Assembly: GCF_018333235.1 (NCBI RefSeq)
Contig: NZ_BORP01000001.1
Span: 1,054,001 to 1,118,000 of the forward strand
Direction: 5' to 3'
Source of the DNA: Ornithinibacillus bavariensis
GTDB taxonomy: Bacteria > Bacillota > Bacilli > Bacillales > Amphibacillaceae
Length of the DNA stretch: 64,000 bases
Both the position numbers and the translations under genes were made by a program. This document shows, one piece after another, positions 1 to 7,315 of the stretch; the first letter of the stretch is position 1, and each line of letters opens with the position of its first letter. The notes beneath the pieces were generated by a model. The model saw only the letters and a list, made by a program, of their open reading frames with translations, had not been told where the DNA came from and did not search any database.

Positions 1-110
1 TACATTTTTAATATAAAGTGATAGTTGATTATTCATTGATGTAATTTCCCTTCCCTAACTATTTTATATAATTTCAAGTTAGCACAAGGAAATTTTTATG
101 TAAAGAATTA

Positions 111-133
111 GAGGGTGTCCAAAATGTACCCTC
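111..133 (-). terminator. possible terminator of the 51-aa ORF
   Basis: A 6-bp GAGGGT/ACCCTC stem with an 11-nt loop lies just downstream of the small leftward ORF; the following T stretch on the minus strand is weak (TAATTCTTT). Confidence 0.3.
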
Positions 134-142
134 CTCCAATAG

Positions 143-298
143 TCAATTCGCAATATGTTTGTTTTTCGTAATAATATTTTGGTCGTTTATTTCCTTTATA
201 AGCGTTTGAATTAACTCATCAGATGAGCGAATCTTATTTTTTTCAGTATCATCAATTACCCTTTTCATCATATTTTTAAATAACTCACGTTCAACCAT
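143..298 (-). CDS. small hypothetical protein, 51 aa
   Basis: An ATG ORF of 51 codons (MVERELFKNMM...KHIAN) is preceded by AAGGCGG seven bases upstream, a good ribosome binding site, which is the main reason to call it. The product is charged and predicted mostly helical, with no membrane segment, cysteine cluster or motif I recognise. It lies downstream of sinR in the same direction, but the sinR terminator and a stretch of over 300 bases separate them, so it is probably its own unit. I do not assign a function; a short phosphatase-like or antirepressor peptide is possible but unsupported. Confidence 0.5.
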   Translation of the reverse strand: MVERELFKNMMKRVIDDTEKNKIRSSDELIQTLIKEINDQNIITKNKHIAN

Positions 299-640
299 TT
301 AATTACCGCCTTGATTTAGTATTTGGTTTGTACAGCCTATCATATCATAATTTTTAAAATTTGCATTTTTAAAATCACATTACAAATTTATATCGCTCAT
401 TATTACTTAGACAATGATATATAGTGAACCTGCTATATTATTATATTCGTTGTTATACATCCCCAAAAGGAGGCGTTAATTTGATATTAGCTTAGAATAT
501 ATCCATTTGTAGTAGCATATGTCGTAAGGAAACAAAACGATTCGATTTCCAATTGAGTGATGTAATAACCTCTAGAAAAACTGTTTATTGCTTGTCCATA
601 AAATATGAATTCGTATTTCTTCAATACTTTTTTCTGGCAG
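299..640. other. intergenic region without recognised gene
   Basis: AT-rich, with stop codons in all frames. I see no RNA gene or clear repeat. It presumably holds the promoter of the 51-aa ORF on the minus strand. Confidence 0.5.
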
Positions 641-664
641 TAAAAAACCGTAGTCTCCTACGGT
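641..664 (-). terminator. sinR terminator
   Basis: A perfect 7-bp stem ACCGTAG/CTACGGT with a 4-nt loop is followed on the minus strand by TTTTTT, directly after the sinR stop codon. Confidence 0.85.
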
Positions 665-994
665 CTAGTTTCGTTGTTCATTTCTCCATTTATTAAATTC
701 AAGATATTCTTTAAATTGCTCCTTTGATACACCTGATTCCATAGCTTCCTTCACTATTTGAAGCCATTCCCCATCTAATTCTTCTAGTCCTTCATTTGCA
801 TCGGCATTAACAAGTTCATTAACAGAGACACCTAATACAAAACTAATCTTCTCAATAAACTGGATCGATGGATTGGATTGGAGGTTTCGTTCAATAGAAC
901 TTAAGTAGGACTTTGCAACATTTGCTTTCTCTGCTAATTCCGAAATAGACATCTTGCGTTCCTGCCGTAATAGTTTTATTTTTTCACCGATCAA
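665..994 (-). CDS. sinR: biofilm master repressor SinR
   Basis: DNA-binding repressor of matrix genes. Residues 1-65 form an XRE-type helix-turn-helix with the hallmark stretch AKSYLSSIERNLQ, nearly identical to Bacillus subtilis SinR. Residues about 73-105 (ELDGEWLQIVKEAMESG) form the helical multimerisation domain that SinI invades. Length (109 aa) matches the family (111 aa). The start is TTG, preceded by GAGGTGAG five bases upstream; no ATG fits the conserved MIG start. sinI lies 80 bp upstream on the same strand, as in other Bacillus, and the matrix genes it should repress lie just upstream again. A strong terminator follows. Function by family knowledge; the target operator is visible before tasA. 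Confidence 0.95.
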   Translation of the reverse strand: MIGEKIKLLRQERKMSISELAEKANVAKSYLSSIERNLQSNPSIQFIEKISFVLGVSVNELVNADANEGLEELDGEWLQIVKEAMESGVSKEQFKEYLEFNKWRNEQRN

Positions 995-1074
995 GTTGTC
1001 TCACCTCTTTCAAGCGAATTATATCACAAACAGGTGAGCAGTTCTATATAAAGGACACTTTTGCTACTAAAGTA

Positions 1075-1206
1075 TTATGTATGCTGTCTTGCCTCAAGAA
1101 GGAAAAGGCGTATTTCCTCAATCGACATCCCAAGTTTCTTCGCTTCTATAATTAAAGCTACCCATTCGTAATCAAGTTCAGTCTTACTTACTGTTTTATT
1201 CAACAT
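1075..1206 (-). CDS. sinI: SinR antagonist SinI
   Basis: A 43-aa protein found by reading the strand directly. It contains ELDYEWVALIIEAKKLG followed by MSIEEIRLFLLEA, the two-helix SinI fold that matches the C-terminal half of SinR and of B. subtilis SinI (ELDQEWVELMVEAKEAN...EEIRKYLL). SinI binds SinR and releases it from DNA. The ATG is preceded by GGGGGC. It sits 80 bp before sinR. In B. subtilis its transcription needs phosphorylated Spo0A; a possible 0A box is noted upstream at 1338-1347. Confidence 0.93.
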   Translation of the reverse strand: MLNKTVSKTELDYEWVALIIEAKKLGMSIEEIRLFLLEARQHT

Positions 1207-1337
1207 TACGCCCCCATTCCTAATATACACTAATTTCAACCACTAGCTTTCTTTCTCCATATAGTATGTCTATTTCTTTATGGAATTTATTTCAAGTATA
1301 ATTATACTAAATATCTAAGGCATTTTGTGTGTCTTGT

Positions 1338-1347
1338 TTTGTCAAAA
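1338..1347 (+). promoter_or_regulatory. possible Spo0A box upstream of sinI
   Basis: TTTGTCAAAA matches the 0A-box core TTTGTCRAA and lies about 130 bp upstream of the sinI start, in the sinI leader region. Spo0A~P activates sinI in B. subtilis. The match is short and in an AT-rich region, so it may be chance. Confidence 0.3.
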
Positions 1348-1401
1348 CGAAACTAGTTTTGTAGGAGAAAAGTACTAATATTATCGAAAATAATAATATG
1401 T

Positions 1402-2148
1402 TCATTTTCGTATCCATTTTATATTTTTGTTAGTAGTTATTTGTTTAGCCAATAGTATAATTAGTGCACCAGTAATGATTAATGTTACGCCAATAAATAA
1501 GAAATTGAATAAGCTTGTAGCAGTACTAGGAAGGGTGGAACCACCTTGGGAATTACTCCCACTATCAATAATCCCTTCTACCACTTCTTCATCCTTTTCA
1601 CTAGAGTTTTCATTTTTAGGGTTTTCTTCTTTATTATTCTCTTCTGGATTTTCACCTCCAGGATTTGAGGTTATATCTTCAGCAATAAACAAAAAGCTGA
1701 AGTTCGAACCTAATCCTTGATAGTCATTACCCAAATGTTCGGGGAATCGTATGGTTATAGCTAAGTCTTCTTCACCGTTTCTATATAATTTTCTTTCAGG
1801 TAGCATATCAAAATCTGACAACTTACCATTGTAGATAACTATATTTGCATCCTTTACCTCTAATAATAGTTCATTAAAAAGTTTATCTATGCCTTTATTT
1901 TGGACTTTCATAGTATAGGTAAAATCTCTCTTACCTACATTTTTGACTGTGATACTTCTAGGCGCCCAATCTCCAGGCTTCATATTTGATACATCAAATA
2001 AAGCTTCTTTATGTGAGATCTCAATATCTATCTCTTTAACTGAATTAGCAAAGGTAGTAATAGTAGTTAAACTTAACATAACAAGAATGGTAAAAAAAAT
2101 TAGAATTAATTTTTTCAGATTCAATCTCCCCTTTACTTTCTGATACAT
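1402..2148 (-). CDS. TasA-like surface protein with LPxTA sortase anchor
   Basis: Predicted secreted protein of up to 248 aa. It has an N-terminal hydrophobic signal (KKLILIFFTILVMLSL, cleavage after ...TTFAN likely), a beta-rich domain with the motif VSNMKPGDWAPRSITVKNVG that resembles NVDNLKPGDTVVRAFELINNG in the TasA gene here, an acidic Asn/Glu-rich linker (about 165-200), and a C-terminal LPSTA, hydrophobic span and basic tail. LPxTA is the kind of motif used by class D-type sortases (LPNTA in B. anthracis). It starts 4 bp after sipW, so it belongs to that unit. I infer a wall anchor for TasA fibres. The start is unsure: GGGAG abuts the ATG, and TTG at 2124 or CTG at 2118 behind AAAGGGGAG are alternatives. 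Confidence 0.75.
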   Translation of the reverse strand: MYQKVKGRLNLKKLILIFFTILVMLSLTTITTFANSVKEIDIEISHKEALFDVSNMKPGDWAPRSITVKNVGKRDFTYTMKVQNKGIDKLFNELLLEVKDANIVIYNGKLSDFDMLPERKLYRNGEEDLAITIRFPEHLGNDYQGLGSNFSFLFIAEDITSNPGGENPEENNKEENPKNENSSEKDEEVVEGIIDSGSNSQGGSTLPSTATSLFNFLFIGVTLIITGALIILLAKQITTNKNIKWIRK

Positions 2149-2152
2149 CTCC

Positions 2153-2743
2153 CTATACTTTGGATGCTAATTCCTCTTTATTTGTTTTATCTTTTGGATT
2201 CCCATACGTATTAAGTGATGCCAATGTCCTCCAAATAGAAATAATCGAAAAAAGAAATATAACAATACCCGGGATTAATAATAAGAACGCGCCATTTTTT
2301 GACTGCGCAAAGTTAGTGAAATATCCAGCAAATGGTATGGTGATACCCGTATATTCAGCAACTACGTTCTCTGAAAGAATAGGATTAATATCTGCTGTAT
2401 TATTATTATCTCCTTTCGTTCGATATAAAACTTTATCACCACTATGAATAACCTCTATGATTCTATGTGTTATTAATTTTCCATTACTTTCCTTATAAGT
2501 AATGACATCATTCTCCTTAAAACGGGTCATATCCCCTCCAGGTTTAACTGCAATGATAGATCCTGTTTGAATCCCTGGCTCCATGGATCCCGAGAGTACC
2601 GTTTTTAATTGATATCCAAAAATCTGTGGTTCCCCACCTGAAAGTTTTGTTACCAATACCATACTTCCCACTATTACTAATAGTAAAAAAAGCATTCCAG
2701 TCAGTATATTGTTAAACCATTTAAAGACTTTCTTCTTATTCAT
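2153..2743 (-). CDS. sipW: ER-type signal peptidase I SipW
   Basis: Membrane-bound peptidase that processes TasA and TapA in B. subtilis. The 196-aa protein has an N-terminal membrane helix, the catalytic box SGSMEP, the IIAVKP stretch, ITHRIIEV with the histidine that replaces lysine in ER-type enzymes, and KGDNNNTAD, then a C-terminal hydrophobic helix. The start at 2743 (MNKKK) is chosen because GGTGGAG lies three to four bases before it; upstream ATGs in frame lack a site. It lies between tapA and the LPxTA protein gene and is only 4 bp from the latter. Confidence 0.93.
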   Translation of the reverse strand: MNKKKVFKWFNNILTGMLFLLLVIVGSMVLVTKLSGGEPQIFGYQLKTVLSGSMEPGIQTGSIIAVKPGGDMTRFKENDVITYKESNGKLITHRIIEVIHSGDKVLYRTKGDNNNTADINPILSENVVAEYTGITIPFAGYFTNFAQSKNGAFLLLIPGIVIFLFSIISIWRTLASLNTYGNPKDKTNKEELASKV

Positions 2744-2792
2744 TTTCTCCACCATCCTGAGCATATTCTTTCTTTAATCTGTCCGTAGATTT

Positions 2793-3470
2793 TCAACTGC
2801 CATCATTATTTATATCTGTTTCCACTTTAGATTTTTCTTGTTGCTCATTATCTATTCCTTCAGATTCTTGAAGTTTGTCTTGCCCATCTTCATTTGAATC
2901 TTCTATATTGGAGGAGTCAGATTCACTCTCCTTATTTTCACCCTCATCCTTGTTAGGTTCCTCTGAAGTTTTCTTTCTTCCATTACTACAATCCACTGTT
3001 GTACTCTTACTTGTTATATATCCCGACGTCTTATTTCCAGTCGTAAAATAGTAAGTCCCAGATTCACTAGTCACAAATCGTAAATTTATCTTTTCACCCT
3101 TTGCTAAAGGTGGGACTGTACCAGTTTCAACTGCAGAGCCTCCTGCTGTTAAATAGACTTCATACTTAATTTCATCCTTTAAATTCTCTTTTCCGTTGTT
3201 TTTCAAGGTAACAGATACAGTTGCAGGACATGTTTTAATATTTTGTTCTCCAGTAGGGAGAAATACTAAGCCAGATAAGTCTGGTTCAACACTCCATGTT
3301 CCTGATGAAACGGTATGATTAACACTTCTAGTAGTTGTAAAATACGCAGAAGTGCTTTCACTAATCTCCCCAATAATATAAACAAATAAATAAAAGCAAA
3401 GTACAACTTTTACAACTAAAAATAAATGATTGTTCTTTTTTCTATCTCTTCTTATTCGTGTACTTTTCAA
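2793..3470 (-). CDS. tapA: TasA fibre assembly/anchoring protein TapA
   Basis: Predicted 225-aa exported protein. It has a basic N terminus and one membrane/signal segment (HLFLVVKVVLCFYLFVYII), then STSAYFTTT, which resembles the SipW cleavage context of TapA/TasA. A beta domain with two cysteines (KTCPATV and VDCSNG, about 110 and 190) follows, then a long acidic Glu/Asp/Ser/Asn tail like that of B. subtilis TapA. The TTG at 3470 behind AAGGCGGAG is preferred to the upstream ATG at 3521, which has no binding site and adds 17 non-family residues. It is followed 50 bp later by sipW. Sequence similarity is mainly in architecture, so the name rests partly on the locus. Confidence 0.8.
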   Translation of the reverse strand: MKSTRIRRDRKKNNHLFLVVKVVLCFYLFVYIIGEISESTSAYFTTTRSVNHTVSSGTWSVEPDLSGLVFLPTGEQNIKTCPATVSVTLKNNGKENLKDEIKYEVYLTAGGSAVETGTVPPLAKGEKINLRFVTSESGTYYFTTGNKTSGYITSKSTTVDCSNGRKKTSEEPNKDEGENKESESDSSNIEDSNEDGQDKLQESEGIDNEQQEKSKVETDINNDGS

Positions 3471-3559
3471 GAATAGCTCCGCCTTCCTCAATAATGATAT
3501 ATATAGATAATTTATATGCATTTACAAACACAGAAGAATTTTCATGCTTGAAAATACAT

Positions 3560-3592
3560 ATAAAAGAAGGGAGAAAAGAGATCTCCTCCCTT
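3560..3592 (-). terminator. hairpin between tasA and tapA
   Basis: AAGGGAG and CTCCCTT form a 7-bp stem with a 12-nt loop followed by TTCTTTTAT on the minus strand, between tasA and tapA. It may partly terminate transcription and so set a higher tasA to tapA ratio. Confidence 0.65.
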
Positions 3593-3642
3593 TTAGCTAA
3601 TTAAATTTACACTAGGTGAATATAGAATCTATTAAACCAGTA

Positions 3643-4275
3643 CTATCTCAGTTCACCTTCTGTTTGATGGGCATTGAATGTCCAGGTAAGTTGTAGGGCA
3701 TCACCTTGGAATTCATTTTGGTCTTTCCCATTATCTACAAATTCAAAAGCTACAAACATTTGATCACTATCACCTGCTTGTAAGCCACTATCTTCGCCAC
3801 CTAAACCTAGTAGCCAAGTCCAGAAGCTATTTAAATTCTCAACTGCATCTGGAGTCATATTTTGCAGATCGTACAAAGTAGTTTCCGAAATTACATCATT
3901 ATAATCCCCAATAACCCATCCATCACCGGTTTTGTCTGCATTTTCAAGAAATAATACTTTAATATGTTTACCAAAATCATCTTGGTTATCTCCTTTTGCA
4001 TCATCAACAGTATATGAAGTTGATAAATCAATGGAGGAGATATCTAACGACCCATTGTTAATTAATTCGAATGCACGAACAACAGTATCTCCTGGCTTTA
4101 AGTTATCGACATTAACAATAGTTGTCGGATCAACACTTAAATCTAATGTACCTGCAGCAAACGTATTGTTCGTTTCTTCAGCATCACTAAAGTACGCAAA
4201 AGTTCCTCCAGCAATTAATGCAAGCCCTAATCCTGCTGTTGCTAAACTCATACCTAATTTCTTCTTGATTTCCAT
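3643..4275 (-). CDS. tasA: amyloid-like matrix fibre protein TasA/CalY
   Basis: Major biofilm fibre subunit family (camelysin/TasA). The 210-aa product has a signal peptide (KKKLGMSLATAGLGLALIAGG) ending in TFAYFSD, the typical SipW cleavage zone. The mature part starts with EETNNTFAAGTLDLSVDP and has the NVDNLKPGDTVVR strand and FVAFEFVDNG...LQLTWTFNAHQ at the C terminus, all family hallmarks. AGGAGA lies just before the ATG. It is the first gene of the leftward matrix unit, whereas in B. subtilis tasA is last after tapA and sipW. Expression is likely held by SinR through the palindrome at 4499-4526. Confidence 0.92.
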   Translation of the reverse strand: MEIKKKLGMSLATAGLGLALIAGGTFAYFSDAEETNNTFAAGTLDLSVDPTTIVNVDNLKPGDTVVRAFELINNGSLDISSIDLSTSYTVDDAKGDNQDDFGKHIKVLFLENADKTGDGWVIGDYNDVISETTLYDLQNMTPDAVENLNSFWTWLLGLGGEDSGLQAGDSDQMFVAFEFVDNGKDQNEFQGDALQLTWTFNAHQTEGELR

Positions 4276-4498
4276 TTCTCCTATTCCTCCCCAAAAAAAT
4301 AGATGTAACGCTCTGCACTTTTAAATCTGCGCATATTTAAAAGTGCCCTGAAGGCTAATTCTCTATAAACTATGTATTCTGCTATGATCAGACGAAATAT
4401 CTTCGTTTTTGCTAAAAAGGCTTTCTATTCGTTGTTTCGTTCATTTAACCTTCATTACCTATGTATCTAACTAGTTAAACACAAATGTACTAAGAGCA

Positions 4499-4526
4499 TG
4501 TGTTGTTCTTCATTAAGAACAACACA
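4499..4526. promoter_or_regulatory. palindromic SinR operator at tasA
   Basis: A perfect 12-bp inverted repeat (arm TGTGTTGTTCTT) with a 4-nt centre contains two opposed SinR boxes (GTTCTT/AAGAAC; known consensus GTTCTYT). On the minus strand it begins about 5 bp after a TATACT -10 element (4532-4537), so bound SinR would cover the start of transcription. Confidence 0.75.
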
Positions 4527-4531
4527 TTTGA

Positions 4532-4537
4532 AGTATA
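4532..4537 (-). promoter_or_regulatory. -10 element of the tasA promoter
   Basis: TATACT on the minus strand is a 5/6 match to the SigA -10. The -35 at proper distance is poor (TTTTCT), which suggests a weak or activated promoter. Confidence 0.45.
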
Positions 4538-4587
4538 GGGTATTTGAACTAGAAAGAAAAACCTCAAAATCGCTCATTTTTTCGTTA

Positions 4588-4597
4588 TTAAGAACAA
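4588..4597. promoter_or_regulatory. second SinR half-site upstream of tasA
   Basis: TTAAGAACAA (TTGTTCTTAA on the minus strand) repeats the SinR box about 70 bp upstream of the palindrome, on the far side of the -10 element; this would allow looping or cooperative binding. Confidence 0.5.
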
Positions 4598-5039
4598 TTA
4601 TCTCGTTTTTACTTAGAAATTCTTTAAATTACTTATAAATTCTATTTTCAAACACATATCTTTCTTTATAATGAACACAAGAAGCTATAATTTATATGTT
4701 TATTCTTTAAAAGAAATCGGAGATACTAAAAAAATAATACATTTTAATGATGATAAGTAATGATTTTTAAACTTATCTACCAGCAACTGAAGACAAGTAA
4801 AATCAATCTGAAGGTTTTGCTTAAGTATAGTTATATAAAATAGATATTTCTTTAAATCAACGTATTTAGGGAATCAAATCCAGCAATACTATTCAGACAA
4901 ACCTTTATTACTTTAACTTTCCTAAAAAGTAACCCCTTAAAACCTTTATCGGATGAAAATTATTGATGCTGCTCAGTACTGGCACATATTCAATTCCATA
5001 CCTATTAAAATTAAATGAGTAATTTCTCCTATTTTGAAA

Positions 5040-5068
5040 TAGACTATGGACATGAGATTCGATATAAT
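5040..5068 (+). promoter_or_regulatory. SigA-type promoter of the LCP gene
   Basis: TAGACT and a perfect TATAAT are 17 bp apart, 55 bp upstream of the start codon. Confidence 0.5.
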
Positions 5069-5123
5069 TATTTCAACTAATTAACAAGTCTTACCATTCT
5101 AGAAATTCTTGAGGAGAATAAAT

Positions 5124-6071
5124 GTGGCTGAAACAAGAGAGGAATATAAAAAGAGAGTAAAAAAGAGAAAATGGCCATACATAGTTGGAGGAATTCTATT
5201 ATTTATCCTGCTTATTGGTGGTGGCTATGCATGGTATATATGGGATAAGCTGCATGAAACAGTTAGTAACATGCATGATCCATTGGAAAGAGATGAAAAT
5301 CCAGAGCGTCAGGAAGAATTAAAGGATATTTTCAACAAGAAAAAATCACTGAATATCTTATTATTAGGTGTGGATGAACGCGCTGGTGACAAGGGACGTT
5401 CTGATACGATGATACTCATGTCCTTAAATCCAAATACAGACTCTATGGTTATGCTAAGCATCCCGCGTGACACCTATGTCAATATTCCAGGATATGGAAT
5501 GGACAAAATAAATCATGCCTATGCACGTGGTGGTGTCGAATTATCCGTTAAAACTGTTGAAGAAGCTTTTCATGTACCTGTTCATTTTTATGGAAAAGTG
5601 AATATGGAAGGTTTTGAACAGGGGGTAGACTCATTAGGTGGGGTTACTGTTACAAATGATTTAGCATTTACTCAGGATGGTGTACACTTTCCTACAGGAG
5701 AAATTCATCTAGATGGGGAGGAAGCTCTTGCTTATATACGAATGCGTAAAAGTGATCCAAGAGGTGACATGGGTCGAAACGAAAGACAGCGTGACGTTAT
5801 TTCCGCCGCTCTAGAGAAGGCAGCGAGTTTCTCAGGTATTACGAAAATAGGTGAAATCTTAAATATTCTTGGTGATAATGTTAATACAGATCTTAATATG
5901 AAAAACATCCAGAATCTGTTTACCAACTATTTAAGCACGAGAGCCAATATTGAAATGATGGAAATCACCGGTAGTGGACAGATTATTGGTGCCGTATGGT
6001 ACTATATCGTACCTGAATCAGAGTTCGATCGTATATCAACGGAAATAAAACAGTTTATGAAAGAAACGTAA
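5124..6071 (+). CDS. LCP-family wall polymer transferase (LytR/TagU type)
   Basis: LytR-CpsA-Psr enzymes transfer wall teichoic acid or other anionic polymers from lipid carrier to peptidoglycan outside the membrane. The 315-aa product has a short basic cytoplasmic stretch, one membrane helix (PYIVGGILLFILLIGGGYAWYIW) and the LCP domain with LLLGVDERAGDKGRSDT, SIPRDTYVNIPGYGMDKINHAY and AYIRMRKSDPRGDMGRNERQR, whose arginines and aspartates bind the pyrophosphate lipid. GTG at 5124 is the start because GAGGAG lies seven bases before it; a TTG further up overlaps this site. It is a single-gene unit closed by a strong terminator. Confidence 0.9.
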   Translation: MAETREEYKKRVKKRKWPYIVGGILLFILLIGGGYAWYIWDKLHETVSNMHDPLERDENPERQEELKDIFNKKKSLNILLLGVDERAGDKGRSDTMILMSLNPNTDSMVMLSIPRDTYVNIPGYGMDKINHAYARGGVELSVKTVEEAFHVPVHFYGKVNMEGFEQGVDSLGGVTVTNDLAFTQDGVHFPTGEIHLDGEEALAYIRMRKSDPRGDMGRNERQRDVISAALEKAASFSGITKIGEILNILGDNVNTDLNMKNIQNLFTNYLSTRANIEMMEITGSGQIIGAVWYYIVPESEFDRISTEIKQFMKET

Positions 6072-6099
6072 TAGCCGCGCCAGTGCGCGGCTATTTTTT
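6071..6099 (+). terminator. terminator of the LCP gene
   Basis: A perfect 10-bp GC-rich stem (ATAGCCGCGC and its complement) with loop CAGT is followed by TTTTT. Confidence 0.95.
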
Positions 6100-6137
6100 A
6101 AACAAAATTGACAACTTCTATTGGATTCATCAACAAA

Positions 6138-6572
6138 CTACAGTAGTGCTATTAAGTCATAAAAGGTCTCTTCATTGCGCTCATCTAACGCTTTATCAAT
6201 AAGTCTCTTCACGTTTAGACGTTCTAATTCATCCATAATGACTTCAATATCATCATTCATATTTTTAACTTTCATTTCTTCCAAATGTGGTTTTGTAATA
6301 AAATATAGCTTTATCAATACATCAGGAATATTAATGAGTTTATTCATTGGAATATATAATAAAGCATCACCCTTTTTAAAAGCAAAAGTAGCATCTAAAT
6401 TTTCAATTTTCTTCGTAAAACGGTTGATGACAAATTGTTTACAACGTTCTGGTGTAAAATGATATATTTCATTTTCAATCGAAATGGTAAAATGCTCTTG
6501 ATCTAGGAGAACATAAATGTTTTCATTATCAGTCTTGATGAAAAATGGCTCAAATTTTTTAACGGTTAACAT
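6138..6572 (-). CDS. IDEAL-domain protein, copy A
   Basis: A 144-aa protein whose last 25 residues (RLIDKALDERNEETFYDLIALL) carry the IDEAL motif found at the C terminus of several Bacillales proteins such as YpiB. The N-terminal 110 residues are beta-rich (FFIKTDNENIYVLLDQ...) and match no enzyme I know. It is a paralogue of the next gene to the right (6710-7153), with the same order of segments. Each copy seems to be its own unit, since a strong hairpin separates them. Role unknown; the IDEAL segment is thought to mediate protein contacts. Confidence 0.75.
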   Translation of the reverse strand: MLTVKKFEPFFIKTDNENIYVLLDQEHFTISIENEIYHFTPERCKQFVINRFTKKIENLDATFAFKKGDALLYIPMNKLINIPDVLIKLYFITKPHLEEMKVKNMNDDIEVIMDELERLNVKRLIDKALDERNEETFYDLIALL

Positions 6573-6654
6573 AGTTTCTCCCCTTTTACAGCTACGATTT
6601 ATTATGAAATACCCAGATTTTCCACCACTTAAACTTATTTAAATAAAATAGACC

Positions 6655-6706
6655 AAAAGGAGTATGTCAACCTAATGCTAGCTAGGTATAATGACATACT
6701 CCTTTT
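6655..6706 (-). terminator. terminator between the IDEAL paralogues
   Basis: A perfect 15-bp inverted repeat (AAAAGGAGTATGTCA arm, 22-nt loop) right after the stop codon of the 6710-7153 gene; it ends in TTTT on the minus strand and could act in both directions. Confidence 0.8.
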
Positions 6707-6709
6707 CGT

Positions 6710-7153
6710 TTATAATAACCTTACTAATTCTCGAAAAGTGTTCTCATCTCGTTCGTCCAGTGCTTTATCTATTAAACGTTTAATATTTAATCGTTCTAAT
6801 TCCTCGAATATAAGCTTGCTTTCAAACTCCTCATCGACTTCATAATCGATTCCATAATATGGTTTAGCAATATGATGCAATTGCGTCATAAAATCGGGAA
6901 GGGAAATGAGTTCAGTCATCGTTAAATATATGACATCTTTTCCTTTTTGAAAAGCGAAACGAGACCCAACATTCTCAACTTTTCGTGTTCTGCGATTGAT
7001 GCGAATTTCTTTTCCCTCAATCGGGATAAATTGAAATACTTGTTTATTAATAACTACGGAAAAATATTGATACGCTAAAATAATCCGTACAAATTGATCG
7101 TCCGCTTTAATATAGTATGGTTTAAGCATCTTTACAGATATCACGGTATCCAC
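6710..7153 (-). CDS. IDEAL-domain protein, copy B
   Basis: A 147-aa paralogue of the gene at 6138-6572. The N-terminal beta-rich domain (MLKPYYIKADDQFVRIIL, FAFQKGKDVIYLTM) aligns with copy A (VKKFEPFFIKTDNENIYVLL, FAFKKGDALLYIPM), and the C terminus RLIDKALDERDENTFRELVRLL is a textbook IDEAL motif. The two genes probably arose by tandem duplication and have diverged well below identity. No catalytic motif, membrane helix or signal peptide is visible, so it is likely a cytosolic adaptor. Function not known. Confidence 0.75.
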   Translation of the reverse strand: MDTVISVKMLKPYYIKADDQFVRIILAYQYFSVVINKQVFQFIPIEGKEIRINRRTRKVENVGSRFAFQKGKDVIYLTMTELISLPDFMTQLHHIAKPYYGIDYEVDEEFESKLIFEELERLNIKRLIDKALDERDENTFRELVRLL

Positions 7154-7273
7154 CTCCCATTAATTTAATATACTCTTAATTTTCAGTTAATTTATTTTAC
7201 ATTATTTACAATCAAAAAACAAGTGAAAAAATATGGTAATCGACCATTTGATACGAATATCCTACTATGTGAG

Positions 7274-7310
7274 AAAAGTCCTGCAAGTATTCTTTAAGAC
7301 CTTGCAGGAC
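7274..7310 (-). terminator. terminator of the PRK06851-like ATPase gene
   Basis: A perfect 10-bp stem (GTCCTGCAAG arm) with a 13-nt loop is followed by TTTTC on the minus strand. Confidence 0.85.
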
Positions 7311-7315
7311 GTAAG

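Larger units (their letters stand above)
4276..5039. other. long intergenic regulatory region between tasA and the LCP gene
   Basis: AT-rich divergent spacer of over 750 bp. It carries the tasA promoter and SinR sites (4499-4597), giving tasA a leader of about 250 nt. I see no ORF with a ribosome binding site and no recognised RNA family in the remainder. Confidence 0.6.

Noticed and set aside
1343..1361. CAAAAC/GTTTTG hairpin as terminator of the matrix unit
   Set aside because: The stem is weak and the following bases are not a clear T run; transcription may run on into sinI-sinR.
1427..1720. 97-aa plus-strand ORF antisense to the LPxTA protein gene
   Set aside because: It is a shadow of the minus-strand gene: no binding site and no family resemblance.
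3932..4324. 130-aa plus-strand ORF antisense to tasA
   Set aside because: Shadow of tasA, with no binding site.
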